Assembly: GCA_964393335.1 (NCBI GenBank)
Contig: CAYMTN010000058.1
Span: 1-24,309, forward strand
DNA length: 24,309 nt
Reading direction: 5' to 3'
Source: CAYMTN01 sp964393335
Lineage (GTDB): Bacteria > Chloroflexota > Anaerolineae > Aggregatilineales > Aggregatilineaceae
How positions within the stretch are numbered: position 1 is the stretch's first letter; each line of letters begins with the position of its first letter. Under the pieces are notes generated by a model. That model worked only from the letters and a program-made list of their open reading frames with translations, searched no databases and was not told the origin of the DNA. A program made the translations under genes and the position numbers. Positions 17,379 to 24,309 of the stretch are shown here, piece by piece.

Positions 17379-18302
17379 TCAATTGAAGTGCTGCGCTATC
17401 CAGGGATTGAGCCGGTCATAGTCTGGTCGCCAGTATCCTGCTGCCATCCCGATCAGGTCCGCGCGCTGTAACACGCGCTGGTCTCGACCCGGCCACCCGA
17501 ACAGCACTCCCGGTGCCAACCGCAGCATGTCCCATGTGCTCAGGTCAGTATCCGTATGATCCTGAAACGCCTGCCAAACGCCGGGCCATCTGCCAATATA
17601 ACGCGGATTCGAGAGTTTTTTGACGACCGCGTCCACGACCTGCTGCTGGCGGGTGGCGCGCTGGTAATCGTCGTCCTGGTGACGCGTACGCGCGTATTGT
17701 AGGGTGCGTTCTCCGTCCATGTGCTCGACGCCGGGATCAAAACGGACCGTCATGGTGCCGCCATCAGCCGTCGGGTAGTCGTAGTCGATGATGAGTTTGG
17801 GCACGTCGATGTCCACCCCGCCAACCGCATCAACGAGCGCGACAAATCCCCCAAAATCGAGCCGAATGTACTTTTCGACGGTGACTCCAAAACTTTCCTT
17901 GAAGCTGGCCTTGAGCAGGGCAGGGCCTGAGCCTTCCGCTTCTTGCTCACCCAACACATTGATCGTGTTGATACGTTGTTCGCCGTAACCGGGTACATAG
18001 ATGAATACATCGCGTGGGATGGAGAGCAGGGTGACATCCAGCCTGGCCGGATTCACATTGACCAACATGATGCTGTCGGTACGCGTGAGGTAGCGCTGGC
18101 CGGGACGTGCATCCACGCCCATGATCAACAGGTTCACCGGATCGGGCGGGAAGAGCAGGTAAATCAGCATACAGAAAAATCCACAGGCGATGGACGTCAG
18201 ACAGCCAAGCCAGCAGACCCATCGGCGGCGTCTGCGTCGTATCGAGCGGATGGGCACGGTGGGTGCTGGTGTGTTCTCATGGCGAAGTGAGCGATGTTTC
18301 AT
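17379..18302 (-). CDS. LytR-CpsA-Psr (LCP) family protein
   Basis: LCP proteins are membrane-anchored and transfer polyprenyl-linked glycopolymers to the cell wall, or act on such lipid phosphates. After an arginine-rich N-terminus (SIRRRRRRWV) comes one transmembrane helix (about 20 residues around CGFFCMLIYLLF). The extracytoplasmic LCP domain follows: VNLLIMGVDARPG, RTDSIMLVNVNP, LLSIPRDVFIYVPGYG, then FGGFVALVDAVGGVDIDV and LQYARTRHQDDDYQRATRQQ. The conserved Arg and Asp residues for pyrophosphate binding are in these segments. I chose ATG 18302 (307 residues) because GGAG lies 8 nt upstream; a start at 18332 would add 10 residues with a poor ribosome site. It stands alone on the minus strand; its 5' leader lies in a transposase relic. 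Confidence 0.88.
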   Translation of the reverse strand: MKHRSLRHENTPAPTVPIRSIRRRRRRWVCWLGCLTSIACGFFCMLIYLLFPPDPVNLLIMGVDARPGQRYLTRTDSIMLVNVNPARLDVTLLSIPRDVFIYVPGYGEQRINTINVLGEQEAEGSGPALLKASFKESFGVTVEKYIRLDFGGFVALVDAVGGVDIDVPKLIIDYDYPTADGGTMTVRFDPGVEHMDGERTLQYARTRHQDDDYQRATRQQQVVDAVVKKLSNPRYIGRWPGVWQAFQDHTDTDLSTWDMLRLAPGVLFGWPGRDQRVLQRADLIGMAAGYWRPDYDRLNPWIAQHFN

Positions 18303-18549
18303 ATGATGTTCTCCGACGTTCCACGCAGCCATTGCTCTCTGGGTGGCTAATCGGTGAGTAGATCAGTTGCGTGCTGACCCACATCCCTAAGCGCAGCACC
18401 CGACCTGACACGTACGGGTGGGTAAATCCCCCGCTGAAGCACGCCTGGCTCACCTTACCCAGTTCTTCGGCCAGTCGCAGCATCCCCACTTGTTCTTGAT
18501 GATCTTTTCTTCTGTCGTCGTGCTGACACTCCTTTGTGTGGTCGTCCAT
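18303..18549 (-). mobile_element. Transposase relic (IS481/IS3-like), internally deleted
   Basis: The minus-strand frame from 18549 reads an N-terminal helix-turn-helix segment LRLAEELGKVSQAC (residues 24-37), as in IS481/IS3-type transposases. After about 30 unmatched residues it shows SHPESNGCVERR (residues 68-79, about 18313-18348), which resembles the HPxTNGxxER segment near the last Glu of the DDE core. The whole catalytic middle is missing. The remnant runs directly into the ribosome site of the LCP gene. No terminal inverted repeats could be fixed. Family assignment is from memory of motif shapes only. Confidence 0.4.
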
Positions 18550-18615
18550 TGTACCCAGAGTGTCAGATTAGGTCGCGTCTAGTTCAGGTCAAATGCCCCC
18601 ACAGCCCGCTGGCTG

Positions 18616-19050
18616 TCAGTCCAACCTGCGCTCAGCCAATTGCACTATTCTCTGGGCGAACAGCTCTGCTCCAGCGCGGGGGCGGCGTCGGTGAAAGGCG
18701 TGCTGGCCCAAAATGGTGGCTCCCCGCGCCGCAAGCATAGCGCTAAGTGCTCGCAGACTGCCGCGTGGACTGAAGGCATACGTGCAAAAAACGCCGACCG
18801 CCTTGCCCTCCAATGACGGGAGCGCCGGCACCCACAGATCTGCTCCAGCGGGTTTGACGCCAAACAAGATAAAACCCTGGACCCACGTGCCTACAAACAG
18901 CACATCGGCCTTCTCGATGTCTGCGGCGCGAACCTGGATAACTGACTCGACGACAGCTTCGTGGTTCAAGTTGCGTGTGGCCTGGGCGACGGCTTCAGCC
19001 GCGTCACGCGTGTGACCACTTCGGCTCTGGTATAACACGAGTACATTCAT
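18616..19050 (-). CDS. Flavodoxin-like protein
   Basis: A 144-residue FMN-binding electron carrier or flavodoxin-fold reductase. The phosphate-binding loop is YQSRSGHTRDAAEAVA (residues 8-23), the FMN contacts appear at VGTWVQGFILFG, and KAVGVFCTYAF is the second strand-loop of the fold. Length matches small flavodoxins. AAGGAGA lies 7 nt before the ATG on the minus strand. The C-terminal RRRPRAGAELFAQRIVQL is a normal last helix. Its partner is unknown; neighbours give no redox context. Confidence 0.85.
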   Translation of the reverse strand: MNVLVLYQSRSGHTRDAAEAVAQATRNLNHEAVVESVIQVRAADIEKADVLFVGTWVQGFILFGVKPAGADLWVPALPSLEGKAVGVFCTYAFSPRGSLRALSAMLAARGATILGQHAFHRRRPRAGAELFAQRIVQLAERRLD

Positions 19051-19388
19051 CGTTGATCTCCTTAGCAGAGGACTTGTGCTGTGTCTTGCGATTGATGTCC
19101 CTGATGGTGGCTTCCGCTGAGCCTTCCGTCGCCATTCTCGTGCCTCTCTGCTGCTCTGTCTGGCGCTGAAGGCTTCTGTTATTTTAGCCTGCCTTTTGTG
19201 CTACCGCTTATGAAAACGAAACAAACACATCTTGACTGACGCTAGAAATTACCTCCCCAAAGGCCAAACAGTCATGCACGGAGTGACGAAAATCCAGTGG
19301 GACTGTGAGGTTTGGCACTGCATCAAACGCATGCGAAAAGATTATGCTCGAATCTCATATATGAAATATGAGTAAAGAGAGGCAGAGG
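19051..19388. other. 338-bp divergent intergenic region
   Basis: Separates the divergent flavodoxin and CoA-binding protein genes and must hold both promoters. No frame looks coding and no clear -35/-10 pair stands out. Besides the palindrome listed separately at 19354-19372 I see nothing definite. Confidence 0.6.
19354..19372 (+). promoter_or_regulatory. Operator-like palindrome before the CoA-binding protein gene
   Basis: CTCATAT (19354-19360), a 5-nt spacer and ATATGAG (19366-19372) form a perfect inverted repeat 16 bp before ATG 19389. Its size and place, between any promoter and the start codon, suggest a repressor site (ArsR- or TetR-like sites look similar). The regulator is unknown. 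Confidence 0.4.
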
Positions 19389-19865
19389 ATGGCCACCACA
19401 GCTCTGACACATCAAGAGATGGTTGACGACTTTTTGGCCCAGAAGCGGATCGCGGTTTGCGGATTGTCACGTACCAAAGACAACGGCGCCGGTGCGATCT
19501 ACCTGAAACTACGTGATCATGACTATCAAGTATTCCCGGTGCATCCAACCGCTGAAGCGCTCCACGGGGATCAATGTTATCCCAATCTCAGCGCGATACC
19601 CGATGGAGTGGATGCGGTGTTTATTATGAATAGCCCAGACGTATCCGAGGAAATCGTAGAGGAGGCAGTGCGTCTGGGGATCAAGCGCATCTGGATGCAC
19701 AACAACACCTTCATGCCGTCCAGTGTTTCGCAGGCAGCCGTTGCCTGCTGTCGCGAAGCCAACATTGATGTCATTTCGGTGGGTTGTCCGATGATGTTCC
19801 TGGAACCGGACTTCTTCCATAACTGCATGCGCTGGATACTCCGCGCGACAAGACGCATGAAGTAA
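19389..19865 (+). CDS. CoA-binding protein (YccU-like, CoA_binding_2)
   Basis: A 158-residue Rossmann-fold protein of the CoA-binding family. KRIAVCGLSR (residues 19-28) is the nucleotide-binding loop, YQVFPVHPT the second strand with its conserved Pro, DAVFIMNSPD (75-84) the next, and IKRIWMHNNTF replaces the usual WMQ segment. The end VGCPMMFLEP is the family's Cys-containing C-terminal motif. The physiological role of this family is poorly known. I chose ATG 19389, with AGAGG 6 nt upstream, over ATG 19368, which lies inside the palindrome and has no ribosome site. It is monocistronic, with an intrinsic terminator about 190 bp downstream. Confidence 0.85.
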   Translation: MATTALTHQEMVDDFLAQKRIAVCGLSRTKDNGAGAIYLKLRDHDYQVFPVHPTAEALHGDQCYPNLSAIPDGVDAVFIMNSPDVSEEIVEEAVRLGIKRIWMHNNTFMPSSVSQAAVACCREANIDVISVGCPMMFLEPDFFHNCMRWILRATRRMK

Positions 19866-19873
19866 TACTCACA

Positions 19874-20046
19874 TCATACGCGAAATGCATGGCCAACGTA
19901 GTTCGGATAGCTGGCGCGGCTCTCGATCAACCAGTGTATGTCGTCAAATTCGTTTTGGCACAGAGGGACCATTGGTCTTCATTGCCAGGCATGTGGCCGA
20001 CAAAGTCTTGAAGAACCTCTTGCAAGCGGCATAGCATATCAAACTC
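19874..20046 (-). pseudogene. Short degraded coding fragment, unrecognised
   Basis: On the minus strand one frame reads LEFDMLCRLQEVLQDFVGHM, then PGNEDQWSL, and a neighbouring frame continues QNEFDDIHWLIESRASYP and NYVGHAF to TGA at 19876-19874. The two join by a frameshift around 19945-19955. The composition looks protein-like, but I do not recognise a family and no start codon with a ribosome site is visible. The rest of the 341-bp gap (19866-20206) holds only the terminator. Confidence 0.25.
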
Positions 20047-20057
20047 GAGTTGACATG

Positions 20058-20098
20058 AAGCCCAACTGCAAATCGCAGTAATTGGGCTTTCTTCTCGC
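20058..20098 (+). terminator. Intrinsic terminator
   Basis: AAGCCCAA (20058-20065) pairs with TTGGGCTT (20082-20089), and inside it CTGC pairs with GCAG. A T-rich stretch TTTCTTCTC follows on the plus strand. It would end plus-strand transcripts such as that of the CoA-binding protein gene, and may also work in reverse for the dehydrogenase operon, though less well. Confidence 0.65.
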
Positions 20099-20206
20099 TT
20101 ATTCAATGGCTTAGGTGACCATAATGGCGAGATTGTGCGGAATCCATTCGCTCCTCGGATTGACTCCTCAACGGTGCCGGCAGCCGAGTCAGGTGCTCTG
20201 TCCTGC

Positions 20207-21220
20207 TTACTCATGCGGCAGTTTTACCGGTTGTCCGCTCTCTGCCGATCGATACACGGCCTGCACGATCTCCACGGCTTTGTAGCCATCGTATCCGGTA
20301 ACGGACGGCGTTCGGCCATCACGAATGGCCGTTACGAATTCGTTGACCATGCCCTGGTTAGCATCCGATCCCCAGTAAGCCAGGTACGGACGCGCGGCCC
20401 CTTGACCGTAAACGGGCATCACCTGCTTAAACGCGTCGACTGCTGCCAGTCCGTGCTCACCCACCAGCTCCATCGTCAGGCCACCCCAGGTAGAATAGTT
20501 GGGCGGCTTGCTCCAACTACAGTCAATGGTGGCGAATGTGCCGTTTTCGAACGTCAGCATAACCAGGCCACCCGTTTCGACGTTCAGATTTTCATCGCTG
20601 TAGAAGATGCCGTTCAACTCGGCATAAACTTCCACGACTTCGCAGCCCAGGAACCAGCGCAGCAGGTCGGCGACATGAACCGTGTGATCAGCGGCAGCCC
20701 CGCCTCCGGCCAACTTCTTGTCCACAAACCAATCCCGGGGGTAGGCCGTATGCAGGCGCGGCAGTTGGCCCTGGTTGGTCGCGTTGCAGCCGAAGATGTG
20801 ACCAAGCTGCCCGGACTCAACCAGTTTTTTGACCTCAATGACCGGCGCGCTGAACCGCATAGGAAAAGCTGTCATCAACTGCACCCCGGCCCGCTCACAT
20901 GCGTCAATCATGGGCTGAGCGTCTTCGAGAGTAATCGCTAACGGTTTTTCGGATAGGATATGCGCCCCGGCTGCGGCGGCCATCTCAGCCAGATAACGAT
21001 GATAGGCATTTTCAGAGCAGATCACGACGCCATCAGGTTTTTCGGCCAGCAGCTTCTCGTAGGACTCGAACCAGCGGGTATCGTACAGCGCCGAAAAATG
21101 CCGCCCTCGATCCGCGTCCTCATCGGCAAAACCGATCATCTCGACATCCGGAATAGCGCGCAGGTTGTGAATGTATCCTTCGGCATGCAAGTGAGCAAAA
21201 CTCATAATCGCTAATCGCAT
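20207..21220 (-). CDS. Gfo/Idh/MocA-family dehydrogenase (1)
   Basis: NAD(P)-dependent sugar or polyol oxidoreductase, 337 residues, cytoplasmic. The N-terminus RLAIMSFAHLHAEGYI replaces the usual GxGxxG, as in one subgroup of the family. The conserved SEKPLA (Lys92) and GGGAAADHTVHVADLLRWF (Asp178, His182) hold the catalytic Lys and His. The C-terminal domain is the usual open beta-sheet. Start: ATG 21220 with AGGAG 8 nt upstream; a longer frame to 21304 overlaps the preceding gene and has no family sequence. It is the last gene of the minus-strand import operon, 10 bp after the second dehydrogenase. Substrate unknown. Confidence 0.9.
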   Translation of the reverse strand: MRLAIMSFAHLHAEGYIHNLRAIPDVEMIGFADEDADRGRHFSALYDTRWFESYEKLLAEKPDGVVICSENAYHRYLAEMAAAAGAHILSEKPLAITLEDAQPMIDACERAGVQLMTAFPMRFSAPVIEVKKLVESGQLGHIFGCNATNQGQLPRLHTAYPRDWFVDKKLAGGGAAADHTVHVADLLRWFLGCEVVEVYAELNGIFYSDENLNVETGGLVMLTFENGTFATIDCSWSKPPNYSTWGGLTMELVGEHGLAAVDAFKQVMPVYGQGAARPYLAYWGSDANQGMVNEFVTAIRDGRTPSVTGYDGYKAVEIVQAVYRSAESGQPVKLPHE

Positions 21221-21230
21221 GGTGCTGCTC

Positions 21231-22214
21231 CTACAGGATGACCCGTTGGCCGGTTTGTGCCGACTCAATGGCTGCCAGCGCGATCCGCAGGGCGGCCAGA
21301 CCATCGGCAGCCGTGACGCGCGGCTCGCTGTCGTTGGCTATCACGTCGTAAAAATGTTTGATCTCGGTCACGTAAGGGTCTTCGGTCAAGGGGCTGGTCG
21401 GCACGCCTGATGCCTTCGCTTTCCCAGTTTCCATCAGATTAATTTGTAACGGGACCGAACTGCCGGAGGGATGTTCAATCAGACCGCCACTCCCTGCAAT
21501 TTCCAAAGCGGTGCGGAACATCCCCGGCGGGTACGCCCAGCCGCCTTCGACGTGAGACAGCGCGCCGCTCGTGTGGCGCAAGATGACCAGCGCATAATCG
21601 CGCGGCTCACCGGGCAAGGCGCGCCTGACATTCCTGGCAAAAACGCTTTCTACCTCGCCCGCGACCCAACGCGCATAATCAAAATCGTGGATCATCAGAT
21701 CGAGCAGCATCCCGCCCGATTTTTCCTCGTCCATCAGCCAGTTGTCTTCGGACCACGTCGGAAGCGAACTGACCCGCCGCAGGCGCACCACGCCCACGCG
21801 CCCGATCTCACCCCGGTCTACAATCATTTTGGCCTGGGCATATTCGGGGAAGAAGCGTACAACGTGGCCCACCAGCAGTTTCACGCCCGCGTGCCGGCAT
21901 CCGGTGATCATCTGTTCGGCCTGGTCAACCGTGCGGGCCAGCGGTTTCTCGCAAACGATATGTTTGCCTGCGGCAGCCGCTCTCAAGACCATCTCGTAGT
22001 GCAGATGGGTCGGCGTGCAAATATCGACGATGTCCACCCCATCGATCAGCGCGTCCAGGCTGTCAGCGGCTTGTGTGCCGTACTCGTGGGCCAACTGGCG
22101 CGCTTTTTCCGGGACGTTGGAATATATAGCGGCCAGACAGGCCGGAGTTTTGGCCCAACCTGCCGCGTGCAGCGTCGCCATAAAACCGGCACCTACAATT
22201 CCGACTCGTAACAT
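21231..22214 (-). CDS. Gfo/Idh/MocA-family dehydrogenase (2)
   Basis: Second NAD(P)-dependent sugar dehydrogenase of the operon, 327 residues. It has the classic RVGIVGAGFMA loop (cofactor, residues 3-13), TPTHLHYEMV, CEKPLA (Lys90) and GGMLLDLMIHDFDYARW (Asp172, His176). ATG 22214 is preferred over a GTG at 22226, since GAGG lies about 7 nt before the ATG. It sits 35 bp after the permease gene. Paired dehydrogenases in such operons often oxidise a sugar and then reduce or epimerise the keto product; this is an inference, and the sugar cannot be named. Confidence 0.92.
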   Translation of the reverse strand: MLRVGIVGAGFMATLHAAGWAKTPACLAAIYSNVPEKARQLAHEYGTQAADSLDALIDGVDIVDICTPTHLHYEMVLRAAAAGKHIVCEKPLARTVDQAEQMITGCRHAGVKLLVGHVVRFFPEYAQAKMIVDRGEIGRVGVVRLRRVSSLPTWSEDNWLMDEEKSGGMLLDLMIHDFDYARWVAGEVESVFARNVRRALPGEPRDYALVILRHTSGALSHVEGGWAYPPGMFRTALEIAGSGGLIEHPSGSSVPLQINLMETGKAKASGVPTSPLTEDPYVTEIKHFYDVIANDSEPRVTAADGLAALRIALAAIESAQTGQRVIL

Positions 22215-22249
22215 TTTTTGCCTCACAAAGAGCGTTCATCTTACCCAGA

Positions 22250-23098
22250 TTACTTTACGGCCCCTGCGGTCAATCCCCGGATCAACTGCCGTGAAAAAAT
22301 GATATACAGAACAACCATCGGGACCAACGCCAGCGTCAATGAAGCAAGTACTGCGTTCCAATCGCTGATAAATTGGCCGAGAAAGACCTGCGCACCCAAC
22401 GTGATCGTCTTGTTGCGTTCCGAAGGGGCCAAAATCAATGGGAACCACAGGTCGTTCCAGATCGGGATCATATTAAAGACCATGACCGTGCCGATAGCCG
22501 GGCGCACTAGCGGCAGGATCATCAGGTAAATCCGATATTCGCTCGCCCCGTCAACCCGTGCCGCGTCTTTCAGATCGCGGGGCACCTGTTTCATGAAATT
22601 CGTCAAGATAAAGATCGCCAGCGGCAGACCTGAGGCGGTATACACCAGGATCAAGGCGCGCAACGTATCGACGATACCGAGATCCACACATAGCCGCAGG
22701 ATGCTGACGGTGCCGAGCCGGATCGGTATCATGATCCCCAGTGCCAGATAGAGGCCCATGAATCCGTTGCCGGGGAAGCGGTATTCGGCCAACGCCCAGG
22801 CCGCCATCGTCCCCGCCAGCATGATCAGAAGAAGCGCTCCACCAGTCACGATAAAGCTGTTGCGGAAGTAAAGCAGGAAATCGGCGCGGTCGAACACTTT
22901 TTCATACCCGATCAGGTCCCAGGTATCTTTATTCGGCAGCGCGTAGGGAGTCCTGAAAATAGCCTTTCGGCTCTTGACGGAGTTCATCACGATCAGCACG
23001 ACTGGGGCCAGCGCCAGCGCCATATAAGATAGCAGAACGACATGGGCGGCTAACAACTGGAGATTATGGGCAGGCCGTAGACGTTGCATAACTGTCAT
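22250..23098 (-). CDS. ABC sugar transporter permease (MalG type)
   Basis: Membrane subunit of the second CUT1 importer, 282 residues. The first helix is around residues 15-38 (LLSYMALALAPVVLIVMNSV). The EAA loop reads DLKDAARVDGASEYRIYLMI, followed by LPLVRPA, and contacts an ATPase. The tail FSRQLIRGLTAGAVK is typical. ATG 23098 is preceded by AGGAG 10 nt upstream; the longer frame to 23167 overlaps the other permease. It lies 13 bp after that gene. Confidence 0.9.
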   Translation of the reverse strand: MTVMQRLRPAHNLQLLAAHVVLLSYMALALAPVVLIVMNSVKSRKAIFRTPYALPNKDTWDLIGYEKVFDRADFLLYFRNSFIVTGGALLLIMLAGTMAAWALAEYRFPGNGFMGLYLALGIMIPIRLGTVSILRLCVDLGIVDTLRALILVYTASGLPLAIFILTNFMKQVPRDLKDAARVDGASEYRIYLMILPLVRPAIGTVMVFNMIPIWNDLWFPLILAPSERNKTITLGAQVFLGQFISDWNAVLASLTLALVPMVVLYIIFSRQLIRGLTAGAVK

Positions 23099-23111
23099 GA
23101 CAAGTTTGCTC

Positions 23112-24053
23112 CTAGTATTCGATCTGCGCGATACGGCGCTGCCAGCCAAACATATAGAGCAGCACACCTGTCAGAATGATCAAAAACATCACCCCGGCGA
23201 CGGTTGCCCCCATAGTCGGGTTGCCGAGCTGAAGCTGCTGCCCGAAGAAAGTGCGGTAAAAAAACGTGCCCATGATGTCCGTCGAGAAGTTAGGTCCTGC
23301 ATTGACCTTTTGGGTGGCGTAGATCAGGTCGAAAGCGTTGAAGTTGCCGACGAAGGTCAGAGCGCCCACGATCCCGACGGTCGGCAAGATCAGCCGGAAT
23401 TTGATTCGCCACCACACGCCCCAGGCGGTCGCGCCATCCACCCGCGCCGCTTCGACCAGCTCATCCGGGATGCTGATCAAGGCGGCCAGAAAAAGCATCA
23501 TCGGGATGCCGACCCACTGCCACACCGAGATCAGCGACAGCGTAGGCAGCGCCGTCGATTCCAGCCCCAGCCAGGGTTTTTTGGCGTACTGCTCCAGCCC
23601 AATCGTGGTAAAGAAATCCCCCGAAATGCCCCACAGCGGGCTGAGAATCATGCTCCAGATAAAGCCGATCAGCACGACCGAGAGCACCGTCGGGGTAAAA
23701 ATGAGCGTGCGATAGATGGCCCGTCCTTTGATAAATGGCGAACTCAGCAACGCCGCCAGCAGTAACCCGATCGGATTCTGTACCGCCATGTGGATCGCAA
23801 AAAACACCAGATTGTTTTTGATCGCGCCTTCCAGCCGGGGCCGCCACAGCTCATTGGTCATTAGCTTCTGGTAATTATCGAGGCCGACAAAAGTTTCCTG
23901 CCGCCTGTCGTTTTGCGTGTAGAGACTTAGCCGCAGCGAGTCGACCAGCGGGTAGACCATGAACATCGTATAAACAATCACCGCAGGCGCGAGAAAAACG
24001 ATCACGTGGAACGGAAAGGGGCGTCTGCTTCGTCTCTTCACGGCTAAGTTCAT
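23112..24053 (-). CDS. ABC sugar transporter permease (MalF type)
   Basis: First membrane subunit of the second importer, 313 residues, about six helices. The N-terminus KRRSRRPFPFHVIVFLAPAV is followed by YPLVDSLRLSLY and FVGLDNYQKLM, standard for this class. The EAA loop is ELVEAARVDGATAWGVWW followed by RIKFRLILP. ATG 24053 has GGAGGA at 6 nt, a strong site, whereas a TTG at 24080 has none. The gene lies behind a hairpin that separates it from the solute-binding protein gene. No ATPase gene is in this operon as far as the window shows. Confidence 0.92.
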   Translation of the reverse strand: MNLAVKRRSRRPFPFHVIVFLAPAVIVYTMFMVYPLVDSLRLSLYTQNDRRQETFVGLDNYQKLMTNELWRPRLEGAIKNNLVFFAIHMAVQNPIGLLLAALLSSPFIKGRAIYRTLIFTPTVLSVVLIGFIWSMILSPLWGISGDFFTTIGLEQYAKKPWLGLESTALPTLSLISVWQWVGIPMMLFLAALISIPDELVEAARVDGATAWGVWWRIKFRLILPTVGIVGALTFVGNFNAFDLIYATQKVNAGPNFSTDIMGTFFYRTFFGQQLQLGNPTMGATVAGVMFLIILTGVLLYMFGWQRRIAQIEY

Positions 24054-24100
24054 ATCATTCCTCCGTGGGCGTGGGACCAAGTCATATCAGTAACAAAAGA

Positions 24101-24128
24101 GAGGTGCCGATGATGGGATCGGCACCTC
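24101..24128 (-). terminator. Intercistronic hairpin after the second solute-binding protein gene
   Basis: Perfect 11-bp stem, GAGGTGCCGAT with ATCGGCACCTC, loop of 6 nt. On the minus strand it is followed by TCTTTTGTT, so it could act as a leaky terminator between the binding protein (ending at 24146) and the permeases. Confidence 0.75.
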
Positions 24129-24145
24129 AGGCGAGCTATCTAGGG

Positions 24146-24309
24146 TTATTTATTGAGGTGTTCCTTCTGCGGTTCATACCAGGACGCCAGCCGTTCCTCG
24201 ACGGTATCGGCAGCTTCCTGGGGCGTGATGTCGCCGTTGAGCATCATGGCATTGTACTGCCACAGATCGTTCTCGTTGTTTGGATCGCCGCGCGACAGAA
24301 TCTGATACG
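24146..24309 (-). CDS. ABC solute-binding protein, C-terminal end (partial)
   Basis: The last 53 codons of a gene running off the window. The frame reads YQILSRGDPNNENDLWQY, then MMLNGDITPQEAADTVEERL and ends in EHLNK, stop TAA at 24148-24146. The segment with a residue run like NGDITPQEAADTVEE is the normal end of family 1 binding proteins (compare SGEMSPAEAMAAYAEAV in the 8.3 kb homologue). It should be the ligand receptor of the importer encoded just downstream. The ligand cannot be told. Confidence 0.85.
   Translation of the reverse strand, partial: YQILSRGDPNNENDLWQYNAMMLNGDITPQEAADTVEERLASWYEPQKEHLNK

Noticed and set aside
21471..22211. Plus-strand frame of 246 codons opposite dehydrogenase 2
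   Set aside because: Shadow; the minus strand encodes a full Gfo/Idh/MocA protein.
1..24309. CRISPR array, tRNA, rRNA or phage module
   Set aside because: No regularly spaced repeats, no tRNA-like fold or rRNA sequence, and no integrase or structural phage genes were seen.

Overview
This 24.3 kb window carries sugar and glycan utilisation genes from what looks like a free-living, moderately GC-rich bacterium. I see no rRNA, tRNA, phage module or CRISPR array. The gene types (GH127 and GH43 arabinan enzymes, several CUT1-type ABC sugar importers, tandem Gfo/Idh/MocA dehydrogenases, an LCP protein, a solute-binding protein without a lipobox cysteine) would fit a Chloroflexota (Anaerolineae-like) genome. 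That assignment is an inference from gene content only.

Left part (1-5.3 kb), with much gene decay: a broken GH43 + AbfB arabinofuranosidase (about 42-885), an intact GH127 beta-L-arabinofuranosidase (906-2777), and a Tat-exported GH43 gene cut off after about 130 residues (2795-3232). Then come a minus-strand SDR oxidoreductase (3420-4154) with an operator-like palindrome in front of it, and an LLM-class oxidoreductase whose reading frame is complete except for one in-frame TAG (4437-5324).

Middle part (5.6-16.9 kb): a minus-strand M19 dipeptidase, then a well-formed plus-strand operon. It has a good sigma70-type promoter with an AraR-box-like palindrome at its start point and a GntR/LacI-type (AraR-like) regulator. 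After these come a solute-binding protein, an intercistronic hairpin, two permeases, an MsmK/UgpC-type ATPase, a PHP-domain metallohydrolase of the CehA/McbA type and a GH38 alpha-mannosidase. The genes overlap or nearly touch. The last two enzymes lack signal peptides, so the likely logic is import of an oligosaccharide or glycoconjugate followed by cytoplasmic dismantling. The PHP protein is the component whose chemistry is least predictable.

Right part (17.1-24.3 kb): a small frameshifted gene, an LCP-family envelope protein, a transposase relic, a flavodoxin, a CoA-binding protein and a short degraded fragment. A second sugar-import operon follows on the minus strand: solute-binding protein (running off the window), hairpin, two permeases and two Gfo/Idh/MocA dehydrogenases. 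No ATPase for it is visible here; the 11.5 kb ATPase is of a type often shared between importers.

I see no clear new defence or mobile system. The most interesting points are the PHP + GH38 import operon with its AraR-like control, and the unusual number of broken genes.
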